Part shown: positions 1 to 10,788 of the stretch, one piece after another | Position numbering within the stretch: the stretch's first letter is position 1 | Layout of the letters: every line of letters starts with the position of its first letter | NCBI GenBank assembly: GCA_014529385.2 | Contig: CM043967.1 | Coordinates: 134,301,182 to 134,365,181, forward strand | Origin: Adiantum capillus-veneris | Taxonomy: Eukaryota > Streptophyta > Polypodiopsida > Polypodiales > Pteridaceae | DNA length: 64,000 nt | Direction of reading: 5' to 3' | The notes under the pieces: generated by a model | Database searches by the model: none | The model's input: the letters and a program-made list of their open reading frames with translations, nothing else | What the model was told of the DNA's origin: nothing | Made by a program: the position numbers and the translations under genes

Positions 1-68
1 AAAGGCTAAGAGGAGTGGCAACTAAGGTTTTGTATTGCCAAAGCATACAGTAAGTATAAACATAAATT

Positions 69-1217
69 TTGTTAACATGGCTGACAATAATCAAGAGATC
101 GAGTAGAATGAACATCGATAGCTTTGATTTTGCACATGAAGGTGCTAAAGATGATGCTCCCATGTTTGTGAATTATCTCATCACTAGGTTGCAACAAGCT
201 ATGGGCAACCCTGTTTTGCAAGCGGAAGTTACTCAACAACTTCGTGCTTATGGAATTTCCCTTCCTCTCCCAGAAGAAAGAGAGCTTAGGAGGCCTCTTG
301 AAGAGACCCCCAAAAGAAGACTCTCTCCCATTCGAGAGGAGGAATCCAAAGAGAAAGAAAGCAATGACAGTCTAAGTTCTTCTGAAGATGTGGCTCCACG
401 AAGACGGCGGTCTAGACGATCGCCTACTCCTCCCAAGAGGAAAAGAGCAACTTATAGTCCTTCTCCTCATCACTCTGAAAGGCAAGAGAGGAAACAAAGG
501 AAAAAGAGGGCTAGGAAGAGGTCACCCTCTTCTCCTTCTTCTTCACCTTCCTCCTCTTCCGATGAAAGTTATGGCTATTCTCCTAGAGAATACAAGAGGG
601 GAGGACATCGCAAATTATTTCCTGCATGGCGAAGGTCACAAAAGAAAAATAAGTTCAAGGAGGGAGGAAAGAGTATCTCTTTTCTCACCTACGATGGCAC
701 CTTTGGTGCTACCGACAAAGTGTTGGCCTTCATCCAGCAATTTGATGCGGCCTTTGGGGACGAGGGCTTCACAGAGTCCTCCAAGCTACGCCATGTAGCT
801 ATGCACTTCCAAAAATCAGCTCGTCAATGGTGGGCTAGCCTTCGTGGCAATGGAGAAGCCCCAAAGACATGGAAAACTCTACGAGTTTCCATCATGAAGC
901 AATTTCTTTCAAGTGATACTAAAGATAAAGTTCTTACCGAATGGCGCGGCTTGAAGCTTCTCTCTCATGAGTCTATCAACAAGTATGTAGACAAGTTTTG
1001 GGATTTACATCTCAAAGCTACTGTCTTTCAAAAGATAGACTTTGCCGAACAAAGACAACAATTCTGTGCGGGATTACCTGAAGAGATGGCCAAATACATC
1101 AACTCTCAACGGCCCGGTACTATTACCGAAGTAATCCACCACACCATGGTTGCTTCACGCATCAATTTCCATCAAGGGGCTAGACGTAATGTCAAGCCCA
1201 TGGAAAAAAAAAGATAA
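69..1217 (+). pseudogene. gag: Element A gag (capsid part)
   Basis: The reading frame is open for 382 codons. The first ATG is at 69, but the ATG at 109 (MNIDSFDFAHEGAK) is an equally good start. Residues about 60-185 are Ser/Arg/Lys/Glu rich and low in complexity. The rest carries a Ty3-type capsid signature with the motif QWWASLRGNG followed by a KQFL segment. The frame ends just after a run of nine A (about 1204-1212), whereas the zinc knuckle is in the +1 frame at 1378-1422. That is either a slippage site or a one-base indel. The capsid would package the element's RNA in virus-like particles. Confidence 0.8.
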
Positions 1218-4200
1218 AAATGATGCAAAGGGGAAATCCAGTGCTCAAAATAATTCCCAAGGCACTTCCAACAACAACAACAACAACAACAACAATCGGT
1301 CCAAGGAGAAGGGAGTTTACAAACGTAAAAACAAACTCTCTCCTGAAGAGCTTGAAGCTTTTAGCAAGGACCATAAGTGTTTCAAGTGTGGAGAGCAAGG
1401 ACATGGCTATCGTTCTTGCCCCAAGAAGAATACTCGCAATGAGACTCCTAGGGCTTCCACCATCGAAGCTCCAAAAGAGGATGGTCATTGCAAAGGATCA
1501 TCACTTTCCTATGCGTGGGGAAAGGTAAGAGAGCATGATGCCTTCATCTTGTTTGACCCAGGCTCTACTCTCAACTTCATATCAATAGAGTTGGCCACCA
1601 AGTTGGGCATTCAAGCTTTTGAGATGGGAGATATAGTAACAGTCGATGCAGCTTTCAAGGGACAACAAGCCTCTGTTACTCCCTTGATTGGGAAGTTGAG
1701 GCTTCATGTCCAAAGCTATGGCGACAAAGAAGACTTCTTCATCTCTCCTCTCCAACATCAGGATGTGATCCTAGGGGCACCATGGTTTGATCGCATGGCT
1801 GCCAACATGAAGTTCCCTGAAAGGAGAATTTACTTCACCTACAGGGGAAAGAACATGTATATAGATTCTAGTGAGCGTGGTTTCACTATTCCACTTGTAA
1901 ATCCTATTTCTTTTGATAAATCAATGAAGAGCTCAGTTTCTGCGTACATGATTTATGTCAAAGAGTCTCTAAAAGCTAATAATGTTTCATCAAATGAAAA
2001 TGATAGGAATCAAGAAGAGTTAGTCTTGTCTACTTTTCTAAAAGGATTCCAAGATGTGTTCATCGATGATATCCCTATGGAACTACCTCCAAAACGAGGG
2101 GATGATGACCATCGTATTGAGCTCCTTCTAGGAAGCTCACCGCCTAACAAACCTCCTTATCGAGTCTCACAAGCTCAACAAGAGGAGATTATGAGGCAAG
2201 TACAGGAATTGGTAGACAAAGGGATGGTGAGGCCTAGTTCCTCTCCCTTTTGTTCTCCAGTCCTTTTAGTGCAAAAGAAAGATGGTACATACCGTATGTG
2301 TGTGGACTATCGAGCACTAAACCATATCACTATCAAAAACAGATTTCCCGTGCCTCGGGTAGAAGATCTGTTTGATAAGCTACAAGGCTCTACCTACTTC
2401 AGTAGGATTGACCTTAAGAGTGGCTATCATCAAATAAGGATAGTGGATGAAGATATCCTAAAGACCGCGTTTCGCACAACATTTGGTCTTTATGAATATC
2501 TAGTCATGCCTTTTGGCTTGACTAATGCACCAGCTACTTTCAATCGTCTCATGGAGAAAATTTTTAGACCATATCGTAAATTCATTGGAGTGTTCTTTGA
2601 TGATATCATCATCTACTCCAAGTCTTTGGAGGAACATAAGCAACATCTCCAAGTGATTTTTCAAGCCTTGAGGGAGAACAAACTTTTTCTCAAGCAAAAG
2701 AAAAGTGAATTCTTCCTTCAAGAGATTCAATATCTAGGTCATATTATCTCTCACGATGGTATTCGTATGGATCCATCAAAGTTAGAGGTAATAAAATCAT
2801 GGCCTAAACCAAGGAATCTACATGAGCTAAGAAGCTTTATTGGTATGTGTGCATACTATAGACGCTTCATAGCAAAATTCTCTCAAGTAGCAGGACCACT
2901 ACATGACTTAACAAAGAAGAACGTTAAGTTTGTATGGACTGCTAAGGACCAAAATGCTTTTGAAAAACTCAAAGAGAAGCTTACTTCCCAACCAGTCCTC
3001 GTGCTTCCGGATCTCTCAAAGCCATTTGAGGTCCTATGTGATGCTTGTGGTGATTGCCTTGGAGCGGTTTTGCTTCAAGAAGGGCATGCCATAGCATATG
3101 AGAGCTGAAGGCTCAATAGTGATGAACGAGTCTTGGGAATTTATGAGAAAGAGCTTTTAGCTGTTCTACATGCCCTAGACACATGGAAGCACTACCTATT
3201 GGGGACTCCATTTATCCTACGAACCGACCACCAAAGTCTCAAGTATTTCATGACGCAAACCAAGCTTTCTGACAAACAAATGAGGTGGGCAAATTTTCTT
3301 TCGCAATTTAATTTCCATATTGCTCACATAGCTGGTAAGCACAATCAAGTTGCCGATGCACTTTCACGACGACCAAAAGTTAATGCGGTGTCTATAGCTA
3401 CTCACAATGATCTATCCTCTATGATAGATGAGTATGCTACTGACCCTGACTTTAGAGACATAATGTCAGCCCTTGATTTGGGGAAGAAAGAGGAACCATT
3501 CACCTTGCAGGATGGTTATCTTCTCCACGGTAATAGGCTATGTGTTACCCATTCTCTTCGTGAGAAGGTTATGTATGAATCCCATGCTCCTCCATATGCA
3601 GGGCATAGAGGTATTCAACCTACTCTCCGAGGAGTAGAGATGTATTTCTATTGGCCTACCATGAAAGTGGACATACAAGAGTATGTTTCAAAATGTGTAG
3701 TATGCCAAAAGACCAAGTATGATAGAGGGAAGCAACCTGGATTACTCCAGCCATTGCCTATTCCAAATTCACCATGGGAGAGTATATCCATGGATTTCAT
3801 CTTTGGATTGCCCAAGTCTATCCATGGGAATACAGGAATATGGACAATAGTCGACAGGTTTAGCAAGCAAGCACATTTTATTCCTGTCAAAAAGACTATT
3901 AAGGCACATCAAATGGCAACTCTCTTCATATCTCAGATTTTCAAGCACCATGGATTACCCACATCCGTCGTGTTAGATAGAGATCCTAGAATGACCAGTA
4001 ATTTCTAGAAAGGTCTCTTTGAAAATCTAGGAACAAGATTGAATTTCTCTTTGGCCTGTCACCCACAAACGGATGGCCAAAGTGAGATAGCCAATCTTAC
4101 GATACTCGATCTACTCAAAACTTATGTTACTGAAGTAGATCAATGCTCACAATGGGAAAAGTATTTACCGCTAGTAGAGTATGCCTACAATAATACTGTA

Positions 4201-4872
4201 CATACTTCTACGAGGGAAGCACCTTTCAAGATCATAGAGGGAAGACCTAAAAGTCCCTTGCTACTGAAAGTACATGGGAAGATCTTCGCCACCGATGAGT
4301 ATAGCCTTGACCTACAAGAATCTTTTCAAAAGATTAGGGAGGCTATAGCCATCTCTCAACAAAGGCAAAAAGCTGCTGCTGATAAGCACAGAAGAGCCTT
4401 AATGTTCAAAGAAAATGATTGGGTCTTACTCAAGTTTCCTAAGGCTTGATTAAGGCAAACGACGGGCAAAAATCCTACGGGCCATCAAAAGTATTATGCT
4501 AAACTAGCAAAAAGATACTATGGTCCTTTCCAAATCTTGAAGCCTATCAATGAGACGGCTTATCAACTCCAGTTGCCCAACCATTGGCTTATACACAATG
4601 CCTTTCATGTAAGCCTACTTAAGCCCTACAAAGGAGAGCCACCAATTGAACCAATTATTGAAGACCCTCCCGAAGTCGAAGACCAAGAAGAGGTGCTACA
4701 ACCCGAAGCTGTCCTTCCCCATGAAGACAAGGTACTACGACATGGTAAGATAATCCGATGGTATCTTATTAAGTTCAAAAATTATCCTTTTGAAGATGCT
4801 AAATGGATGCAAGGAGTACAACTTAAGGATAGTATGAACCTTGTCAATGCTTACAATGCTACATTAGAGTAA
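1150..4872 (+). pseudogene. pol: Element A pol: nucleocapsid, protease, RT, RNase H, integrase, chromodomain
   Basis: The frame opens in the overlap with gag. In order it shows an Asn run, a CCHC knuckle (CFKCGEQGHGYRSC), a retropepsin-like segment with FDPGSTLNF (Pro in the usual Ser/Thr place of D-S/T-G) and ILGAPWFDRM. RT follows with MPFGLTNAPATF and the catalytic FFDD, then RNase H (TDHQSLKYF, ADALSRRP). The integrase has an H2C2 finger, the core (SMDFIFGLP, VLDRDPR) and HPQTDGQSE, and the end is chromodomain-like (YLIKFKNYPFEDAKW). Stops interrupt it at 3106-3108 (TGA), 4006-4008 (TAG) and 4447-4449 (TGA), each resuming in frame. Recognition is secure; activity is very unlikely. Confidence 0.9.
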
Positions 4873-5232
4873 GCAAATGTACAAATTTCTTTTAAATGAC
4901 TCATGTTTTTGTCTTATATGACTAGTCCTCTTTTTAATTGTGCACAAATTTAGCTAGTATGCATGCTTAGAATCATGTTTGTGATGACGACGTCTCTCAA
5001 ACACCAAGTAGAATTTGTCACTCTACTTTGGGAGAATGAAATGGACTAAAGAGCATACATGCTTGCGGCAGCTATGTCTCCCAAGCACCAAATGGATTAG
5101 TCATCCATCTTGGAAAGATGTCGTAGGGTAAAAAAGGGATCCTCTACCCGCTAAGTACGATTGACTAATGACTAAGCCTTTATCTCTTCTACCTCATAGT
5201 CGAGGAAGACTATGATTTCAAGAGAGAGGTAA
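4873..5232 (+). other. Element A 3' untranslated segment with polypurine tract
   Basis: No ORF is seen here. A purine-rich stretch (caagagagaggtaa, about 5219-5232) directly precedes TGTCATAAAA, as expected for the plus-strand primer of an LTR retrotransposon. Confidence 0.6.
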
Positions 5233-5504
5233 TGTCATAAAATCTAATATCTAACCAACCCAAATGATTTTCTCATATTAAATTGATCACTTAATGTGGG
5301 AGAATAAACAGGAACAAGTGTTAAGATATAGATATGTTCTTATAGATCTATCTCAACACGGGGCCAATAGTAAAGGGGCCCAAATGGGAGATGCTCTTTC
5401 AAGAGCAAGGCTAACCAATGGAGCATAAGACCTTAGGGTTAGCTTCATTGAAGACCTCCAATAATGTGTGAAAAAGTCCTTTGACCTTAGGTAAGCTAGG
5501 GCTG

Positions 5505-5750
5505 AGCTTGAGGTGGGAACCCGGCCCAAGCTCGAGGTGCTTGACCTGCTTGAGGTGCTTGTCGTGCTTGAGGTGTTTGTCCTGCTTGAGGTGCTTGAGG
5601 TGCTTGACTTACTCCATGCTTGAGGTGCTTGACTTGCCGCTTGATTAAGGTGCTTGAGGTGCCTTGACATGCTTGCCTGAGATGCTTGTGGGAATACCCC
5701 CTAGTCCAAGTGCTTTGTCATGCTTGATGACTAAGGTGCTTGAGCTCCTA
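5505..5750 (+). repeat. Minisatellite of a 'gcttgaggt' type unit inside LTR A
   Basis: The words GCTTGAGGTGCTTG and close variants (GACCTGCTTG, GTCGTGCTTG, GACTTGCCGC) recur many times over about 240 bp with a unit of roughly 12-24 bp. It is embedded in the 3' LTR of element A. Confidence 0.8.
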
Positions 5751-5810
5751 AAGTCAAAAAGATCCCTACAAGGAGGGGGGCGAGCCTACAAGGGGGGGGG
5801 ACGAGAGAGA

Positions 5811-5831
5811 ACACACACACACACACACACA
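5811..5831 (+). repeat. (AC)n microsatellite
   Basis: About ten AC repeats, next to two near-identical G-rich blocks (cctacaagg followed by 6-9 G) at about 5764-5803. Confidence 0.9.
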
Positions 5832-6842
5832 AGGGAAGCCTCAGCTTGAAGAGGCAGCAAGGAAACTTGTCAAGTTCCTCCTCATGTTGCCCTCATGGTG
5901 TGCCTGAAGCCTATTGGTTGGCCACCCAAGGGGTCCAATGATAATTTAGGATATTTAATTAATTGATTTTGCATTTATCAATTCCTCTCTCTCAAAGGGG
6001 AAAGGGGGACACTTGTCCCAAGGCTACCCCCTATTGCTTGTAATGGCTCCTGCTTGTGATTGGCTAGGTCTGGAGGAGTCCAATGAGCATCAAGCATGAG
6101 CTACAAGGGGGGGTCGACCCAAGCAAGCTAGGGGGGTTCTTAGGGGGTATACTCACCCACACACACTGGGTTGTGTGCTATGCAAAGTGCAAGAGCTCCC
6201 TCTCCAAGCAAGTGGAGGTTGAGAGCCTACACCAACACTCTTGGCTATGGAGTGCAAATCCAACCAAGAGCCATGCTTTAATGCTTGAGCTTGTCATCTC
6301 CTTCTTCTTCATTACTATGCTATTATGTATGCTAGCTCAAGAGTTATGATAAGTGAGGAACTAGCTCTTTCTCGTATGAAATGTTTCTTCTTCCTCTTCC
6401 CTACCCTTATTCCCTGCTAGCTCTCTCCACCTTCGAAGGTGTTTGAGGTCTTGGTACTGAGGCTTGGTATAGTTAAAGCTTTCTTCAATTTTAGGTTATG
6501 CTATGGTGGTGATGCATGAAGCTATCCATCTTCATTGCTTCACCTAGGTCACAAGGAACACAAAGAATGTATTGTAACAAGTCTCTCTTTATGGGAGAAA
6601 TCATAATACAAATGCCTATTGGAGGGGGGACCGGCTCCACATAAATCCGGTCCTCAATTGTTGTCATGTTCTCTAAATTCTCTCTCTTGCAAAAGTATTG
6701 TCTATGCCAAGTTAACTAATTGCTATGATTATGTTGCTATCTTCAATTATGTCTACTCGCTATGCTCACAAAATCATTTCTTGAAAGTATTCTCATTAAA
6801 TTCCGCTACTCTCAAATTGAATAGGCAAATTCCATTACAGGT

Positions 6843-8800
6843 CCCTCCAAATAATCCAGCAGTTTGTGAACACGGAATCCATGAGACCCCAAAAGGCTGC
6901 ATGTCACCACTTAAAACCATGCATCATTGTTTGCAAGCTATATCCACTCCCAAGAACCATGCTGTCAAAAACATCACAACCAGCCTTACATGCATTATAC
7001 TTCAGAGCCACATCAAGGCATGCAACAGGCATCCTCTTTCCACCACTTACCAGGCGCAATACCTCACCTTTTTGCATTCCATAACAGTTAGATGCAAAAA
7101 AAAAATATTTCTTATCCATCCATGAGCATGCAATGAGACCCTGTGCTTGTTTAGCCAAGTGTAGCAATTTTTGCAGTGGAAAGTGCCTTCTATTGGCCAC
7201 ATAAGTACCTGTACCACCTTGGACTTCACATCTCAAGTGCTCAAGGAGATTTACGGAGGTAAAATGCCTGTCAAAAAACACATGATTCCCTTTCCTTGGA
7301 AGGGATTTCACCAAGTTTGCAACACATGAAAAGACAATTCAGGGCAAGGCAGCTTATCACAAATCTTAAATGCAAAGTTATACCCTGTTGCTGAGTCACA
7401 CAAATTCCATACTTGTATACCAAACTTATGAGGCTTCTTTGGGTTATAAACCCGACATGGATTCAATTTTCATTCAGAGGGAATGATGCTCTCATCCACG
7501 GTCACACATTGACCTACATTGTAATGCTTCTGAAATGTGTAATTTAACCTCTCCTCCAACTCAAACACCTACCATAACTTGTGCTCTCTACATCCACGAG
7601 GTGGTCTTTGTGCATTGTCTCACAAGTGGAGAAACCCTTTTATTTGTTGAAATGTAGTTTGGCTCATTTTTTCACCAAAATTAGGAAATTGAAGAGAGCC
7701 TACCATGTCATCTTTCCAATAGTGTCTCTTGGATGGCATGTAGTGAAGTGCCATGCCCATAGCAACACCCATAAAGCGCAAAAAAGAGTGACGATCAATA
7801 GGTACCCACCTGTGCATATAGTCATGCAAGGCACCACACCTTTGCCTTCCTTTTTCAGCATACATATTTTTCTCGTTTATAACATGGTCAATGAGATCGA
7901 ACGGAAACAACATCAAAAACAAGTGAAATTTACAAAACTCACGAGGTAAATGCCCCAAATCAGTCCCTTTGACACCATTGAATGGGGAGAGGGTTCTAAA
8001 TGTGCTAGGAGGCTCCTCCTAAAGGAGATCACCACTATTCCACTCAGGGGGACAACATCAATAAAGTCAGCATCACCATCAGTAGAGTCATCAAGCATGA
8101 GACCTTCCGCTTCTAAGACCTCATCATAACTACCTTTTGCCCCTTCACCCTCTAGTGCATGATCATCATTACTTTCGTCATCATCAACCACATCAAATGG
8201 GCTGGATAAGGGTGTAGGTCTACCTGCTGCATGTGATGGTTGATGCTTACGAGGCCGGCCACCCTTTCGGCCAGTACTTTTACTAAACTCGGGTGAAGGA
8301 TTTGTGGAATCAACATTCTCATGCATGTTAGAACCCTTAGGTCTACCCCGATTTCGTGGTTTTAGCGGCCTTCCACACCGCCTTGAAATTGGAATGAGCT
8401 CAATAGTCTCAAGTGGAGTAGGCTCACCCTCCTCTCCAAGATGGTAGATGTTGTTTCCCACCCCAAAAAGCATCGCATCATGAGCATCATCACACCCCAA
8501 ATTCAAGATTTCAAGCATAGGTGCATGGCTAGACTCACCAATTTCAAATGTAGAAAGAGGAGGTGTAATTGCATCACTTACCACACGAGTTTCTTGATGG
8601 AAATCTAGTCGCATGGACCTCTGCACGATGTAATCGCAAATATCATCCCAATTTGCACCATATTGCTTCGGATCTCCCGCAAACCGGCATGCAACTTTTG
8701 TTGATTTAGCATAGTGTTTGTGGATGACACCAAAAAAGAAGACCTTTGCATGCCTTTCACCATACTCTTGCTCTACCCATTCAAGCCCAAACCAGGCCAT
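6843..8800 (-). pseudogene. piggyBac-like transposase relic with AT-hook-like motifs
   Basis: Read right to left, an N-terminal part (8800-7913) has several Gly-Arg-Pro motifs in basic context (RRCGRPLKPR, NRGRPKGS, KGGRPRKHQ), resembling AT-hooks, plus acidic stretches. It is followed by a DDE_Tnp_1_7 type region: SFLRFMGVAMGMALHYMPSKR (7958-7620), then VDESIIPSE and NPKKPHKFGIQVW (about 7500-7390). GNHVFFDRHFTSVNLLEHL and the region down to about 6843 complete it. These match the order around the catalytic Asp residues of piggyBac transposases, which cut and paste at TTAA. A TGA at about 7470, another after 6904 and frame changes kill it. Its 3' end is cut by LTR A. Confidence 0.75.
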
Positions 8801-8890
8801 GGGTACCTACAACAGTGCACCTTCTTGGTCCGCCAAAAACTCATGAGTGCGTCCACTACGTATGCATCCAACCTCCCCTGCTAAAAACGA

Positions 8891-8980
8891 AAGTTTTAAA
8901 AGCGACTCTGTAAGCCCATAAGTTTTAAAAGCGACTCGTGGGCTTACAGAGTCGTGTTGATGAAAGTTTTAAAAGCGACT
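8891..8980 (+). repeat. Three copies of a 17-bp repeat with an internal 15-bp perfect inverted repeat
   Basis: AAGTTTTAAAAGCGACT occurs at 8891-8907, 8920-8936 and 8964-8980. GACTCTGTAAGCCCA at 8904-8918 is the exact reverse complement of 8939-8953, leaving a 20-nt loop. It lies between the piggyBac relic and the end of element B, so it may mark a transposon terminus or junction. Confidence 0.8.
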
Positions 8981-8988
8981 TTGTAAGC

Positions 8989-9652
8989 CTATAAGGCTGT
9001 GTGTAGCTTTTGATCGCAATTATTTCTTGAGTCACTGAGTATTCTGGTGAGTACTGTGCATAAGATTTTTTTGGTACTCTCTACTTTCCTGTTAGCTTGT
9101 GGATGATAAGGTGCCGATTTGCGATGGACTACCATGAATTTGTCAAGGAGGCTTTCAACAACGTCGTCTAAAAAGTGTGTGCCCCTATCGCTCACTATTT
9201 TGATAGGTAGTCCATATCTCATAAAGACGTGTTCAAAAAGGAACTGAGCTGTAGTTCTTGCATCGTTTATTTTGGGTCGCTTTTGCTTTTGCCTATTTCG
9301 CCATGTAGTCTGTTGCTACTATGATGTACTGAGCGTGCGACCTGTATCCTCGAGGTATGAAGTCAATGACCCATTTGGCAAAAGCACGTACCCCCATCAT
9401 TGGCCTCTGGTATTTCATCTCTCCGTAGGGGTGGTTTTGTGCGTTGACATTCATCACAGTGTTTAGCATATGTCTCTGCATCCATAAACATGGTTGGCCA
9501 CCATATGCCTGAGTGTAGCACGAGCTTTGCCATTTTATCAGCAGAGAAATATCCCCCTGGCTGTCCTGAGTGTGCTAGATCTAAGATAACATAATATTCT
9601 CTTTTTGTAGCACACAACCGTAGTTGTTTGTCCTATCCTTGCCTATACAGTT
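8989..9652 (-). pseudogene. Element B integrase: second H2C2 finger and catalytic core
   Basis: The minus strand encodes NKLYRQG, then a finger region (AHSGQPGGYFSADK ... CDECQRTK), then core motifs including RYGLPIKIVSDRGTHF and SAPYHPQAN. Each has a close counterpart in C pol (VSDRGTHF, SAPYHPQANG). In the finger, one His is replaced by Tyr (GGYFS against GGHFS in C). The region between D and D is frame-shifted near 9360-9300. The glutamate position reads RKVESTKK. It is a dead copy. Confidence 0.8.
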
Positions 9653-10573
9653 TGTTAGCAGCAAGCTAATGCAGACACCATTTTTCGGAGTTCTCCTTGT
9701 AAAAACAATTATTATTTTAATAAATCGAGAATATTTTAACTCCTATTTTCTTGGTAAACTTTGTAATTAATGAGCCGGGGCTACAAGCTTCCAGATTGTA
9801 TCAACCATTCAATTTATAGCTTTGGTAGAACTGCAGATTATTACTTTGGACCACCCAAAAACCTTGGCGAAGGTATAAAAGCCAATTTTTGTAAGTTTTT
9901 TATAAGTTTTGGATAAGAAATGCACAGCGTGACGTAACGGCGCTCACTTCTCTCCTTCTCGCACTTCCTACTCCCTCTCCGGTTGTCACATTACGATTGT
10001 GTTTGTTGCATTGCAACTGCAGGTAAGAGCTCTACGCATTGATGTAAGCCATTCACAGTATTTTGTAGCTTTTGGCATCGTCGACCCGCGGTTTAATTTC
10101 ATTATAACTAGGAATTTACACTTTCAATTTGAAAACTAAGCATAGGCAGGGTATTGGGACATCATTGCTAAGCATTTAGATACATTTTAAGTTGAAAAAC
10201 GACTAGGTCAAAAATCCATTGCTGTTAATAATCACGATTTTGGAACTTGACCTAAATTTGGGTTTGAGGCCATAGGCATGTGTGCTTAGGTCTTATAAAC
10301 TTGTCCTAGAAGTTTCGTTATGTTTGAACGTCATTTGATGTTGTAACGGATGTGAATTGTTTACCGATGAGCAATTGGCTTTTGGTGATTTCAGCCACTT
10401 GAGGGCAGCCTGAGCTATATGCGAGTTGTTAGTTGTTTTCCGAGATATTGACAACCTCTTGTAGCCTCTATGTACTAGTCGATTCAGCTTCGTCCCATGG
10501 TTTGACAAATTAATCGTGGTTCTCGCTAATACTGCAATAAGATAGGATGGTGAGGCTAGACATGCGTCCCACA
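9653..10573 (+). repeat. Solo LTR (921 bp) with 5-bp TSD CAGTT
   Basis: It starts TGTTAGCAGCAAG and ends CGTCCCACA. It is flanked by CAGTT at 9648-9652 and at 10574-10578. On both sides the element B integrase frame resumes (ANQL on one side, NKLYRQG on the other), so this is a clean insertion later reduced to one LTR. A TATA-like GGTATAAAAGCC is at about 9872-9883. Positions 9653-10179 are clearly related to 31554-32098. Confidence 0.9.
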
Positions 10574-10578
10574 CAGTT

Positions 10579-10788
10579 GATTGGCAATGAGCAGATAGTG
10601 TTCTACATCTTCTTCTATAGTTCTCATTCTTGCTTTGCCCCATTACTCTGGGAAGGTCTTGTTTTCTAAGTACTCAACTATGTGAGCACTCCATTTTGGT
10701 GCTTGTACTACTCGAAACAGGGTGGCATGTTCCACTGGAGGTTGTTTTGTATAGCTATTGCAGGATTTTACATATGTATGGAAACCGT
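10579..10788 (-). pseudogene. Element B integrase segment between the two zinc fingers
   Basis: The minus strand reads FHTYVKSCNSYTKQPPVEHA, then APKWSAHIVEYLENKTFPE, then a stop and HYLLIANQL. C pol has HEYVTVCIVCSSKPPAEYS, APEWSQYIVEYLTNRTFPE and DYALIGDQLY in the same order. The second Cys of the first finger is Tyr here. It is bounded by the solo LTR on the left and element F on the right. Confidence 0.8.

Larger units (their letters stand above)
1..6839 (+). mobile_element. Element A: Ty3/gypsy chromovirus, 5' end outside window
   Basis: The domain order is gag, CCHC knuckle, protease, RT, RNase H, integrase and a C-terminal chromodomain, which is the chromovirus plan of Ty3/gypsy elements. 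A 3' LTR follows. The 5' LTR and primer binding site lie left of position 1 or are lost. At least three in-frame stops and a frame change at a run of nine A show that this copy is not autonomous. Its right end abuts piggyBac coding sequence read on the other strand, so A probably inserted into that transposon. Confidence 0.9.
5233..6839 (+). repeat. Element A 3' LTR
   Basis: The LTR starts TGTCATAAAATC right after the purine tract and ends near CCATTACA, giving TG...CA ends and about 1.6 kb. The right end is set by the piggyBac reading frame, which begins immediately after it on the minus strand. Candidate 5-bp target duplication at the right side is GGTCC (6840-6844), which cannot be checked because the left flank is outside the window. 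The LTR contains a minisatellite and a CA microsatellite. The end could be off by several bases. Confidence 0.65.

Noticed and set aside
1192-1488. Minus-strand ORF with a Val run
   Set aside because: It is the antisense of the Asn run and knuckle of element A.
6083-6349. 88-codon ORF in LTR A
   Set aside because: It lies wholly inside the LTR, has no motif and its composition follows the repeat-rich DNA.
6619-7125. 168-codon plus-strand ORF
   Set aside because: It spans the LTR A/piggyBac junction and is mostly the antisense shadow of the transposase relic.
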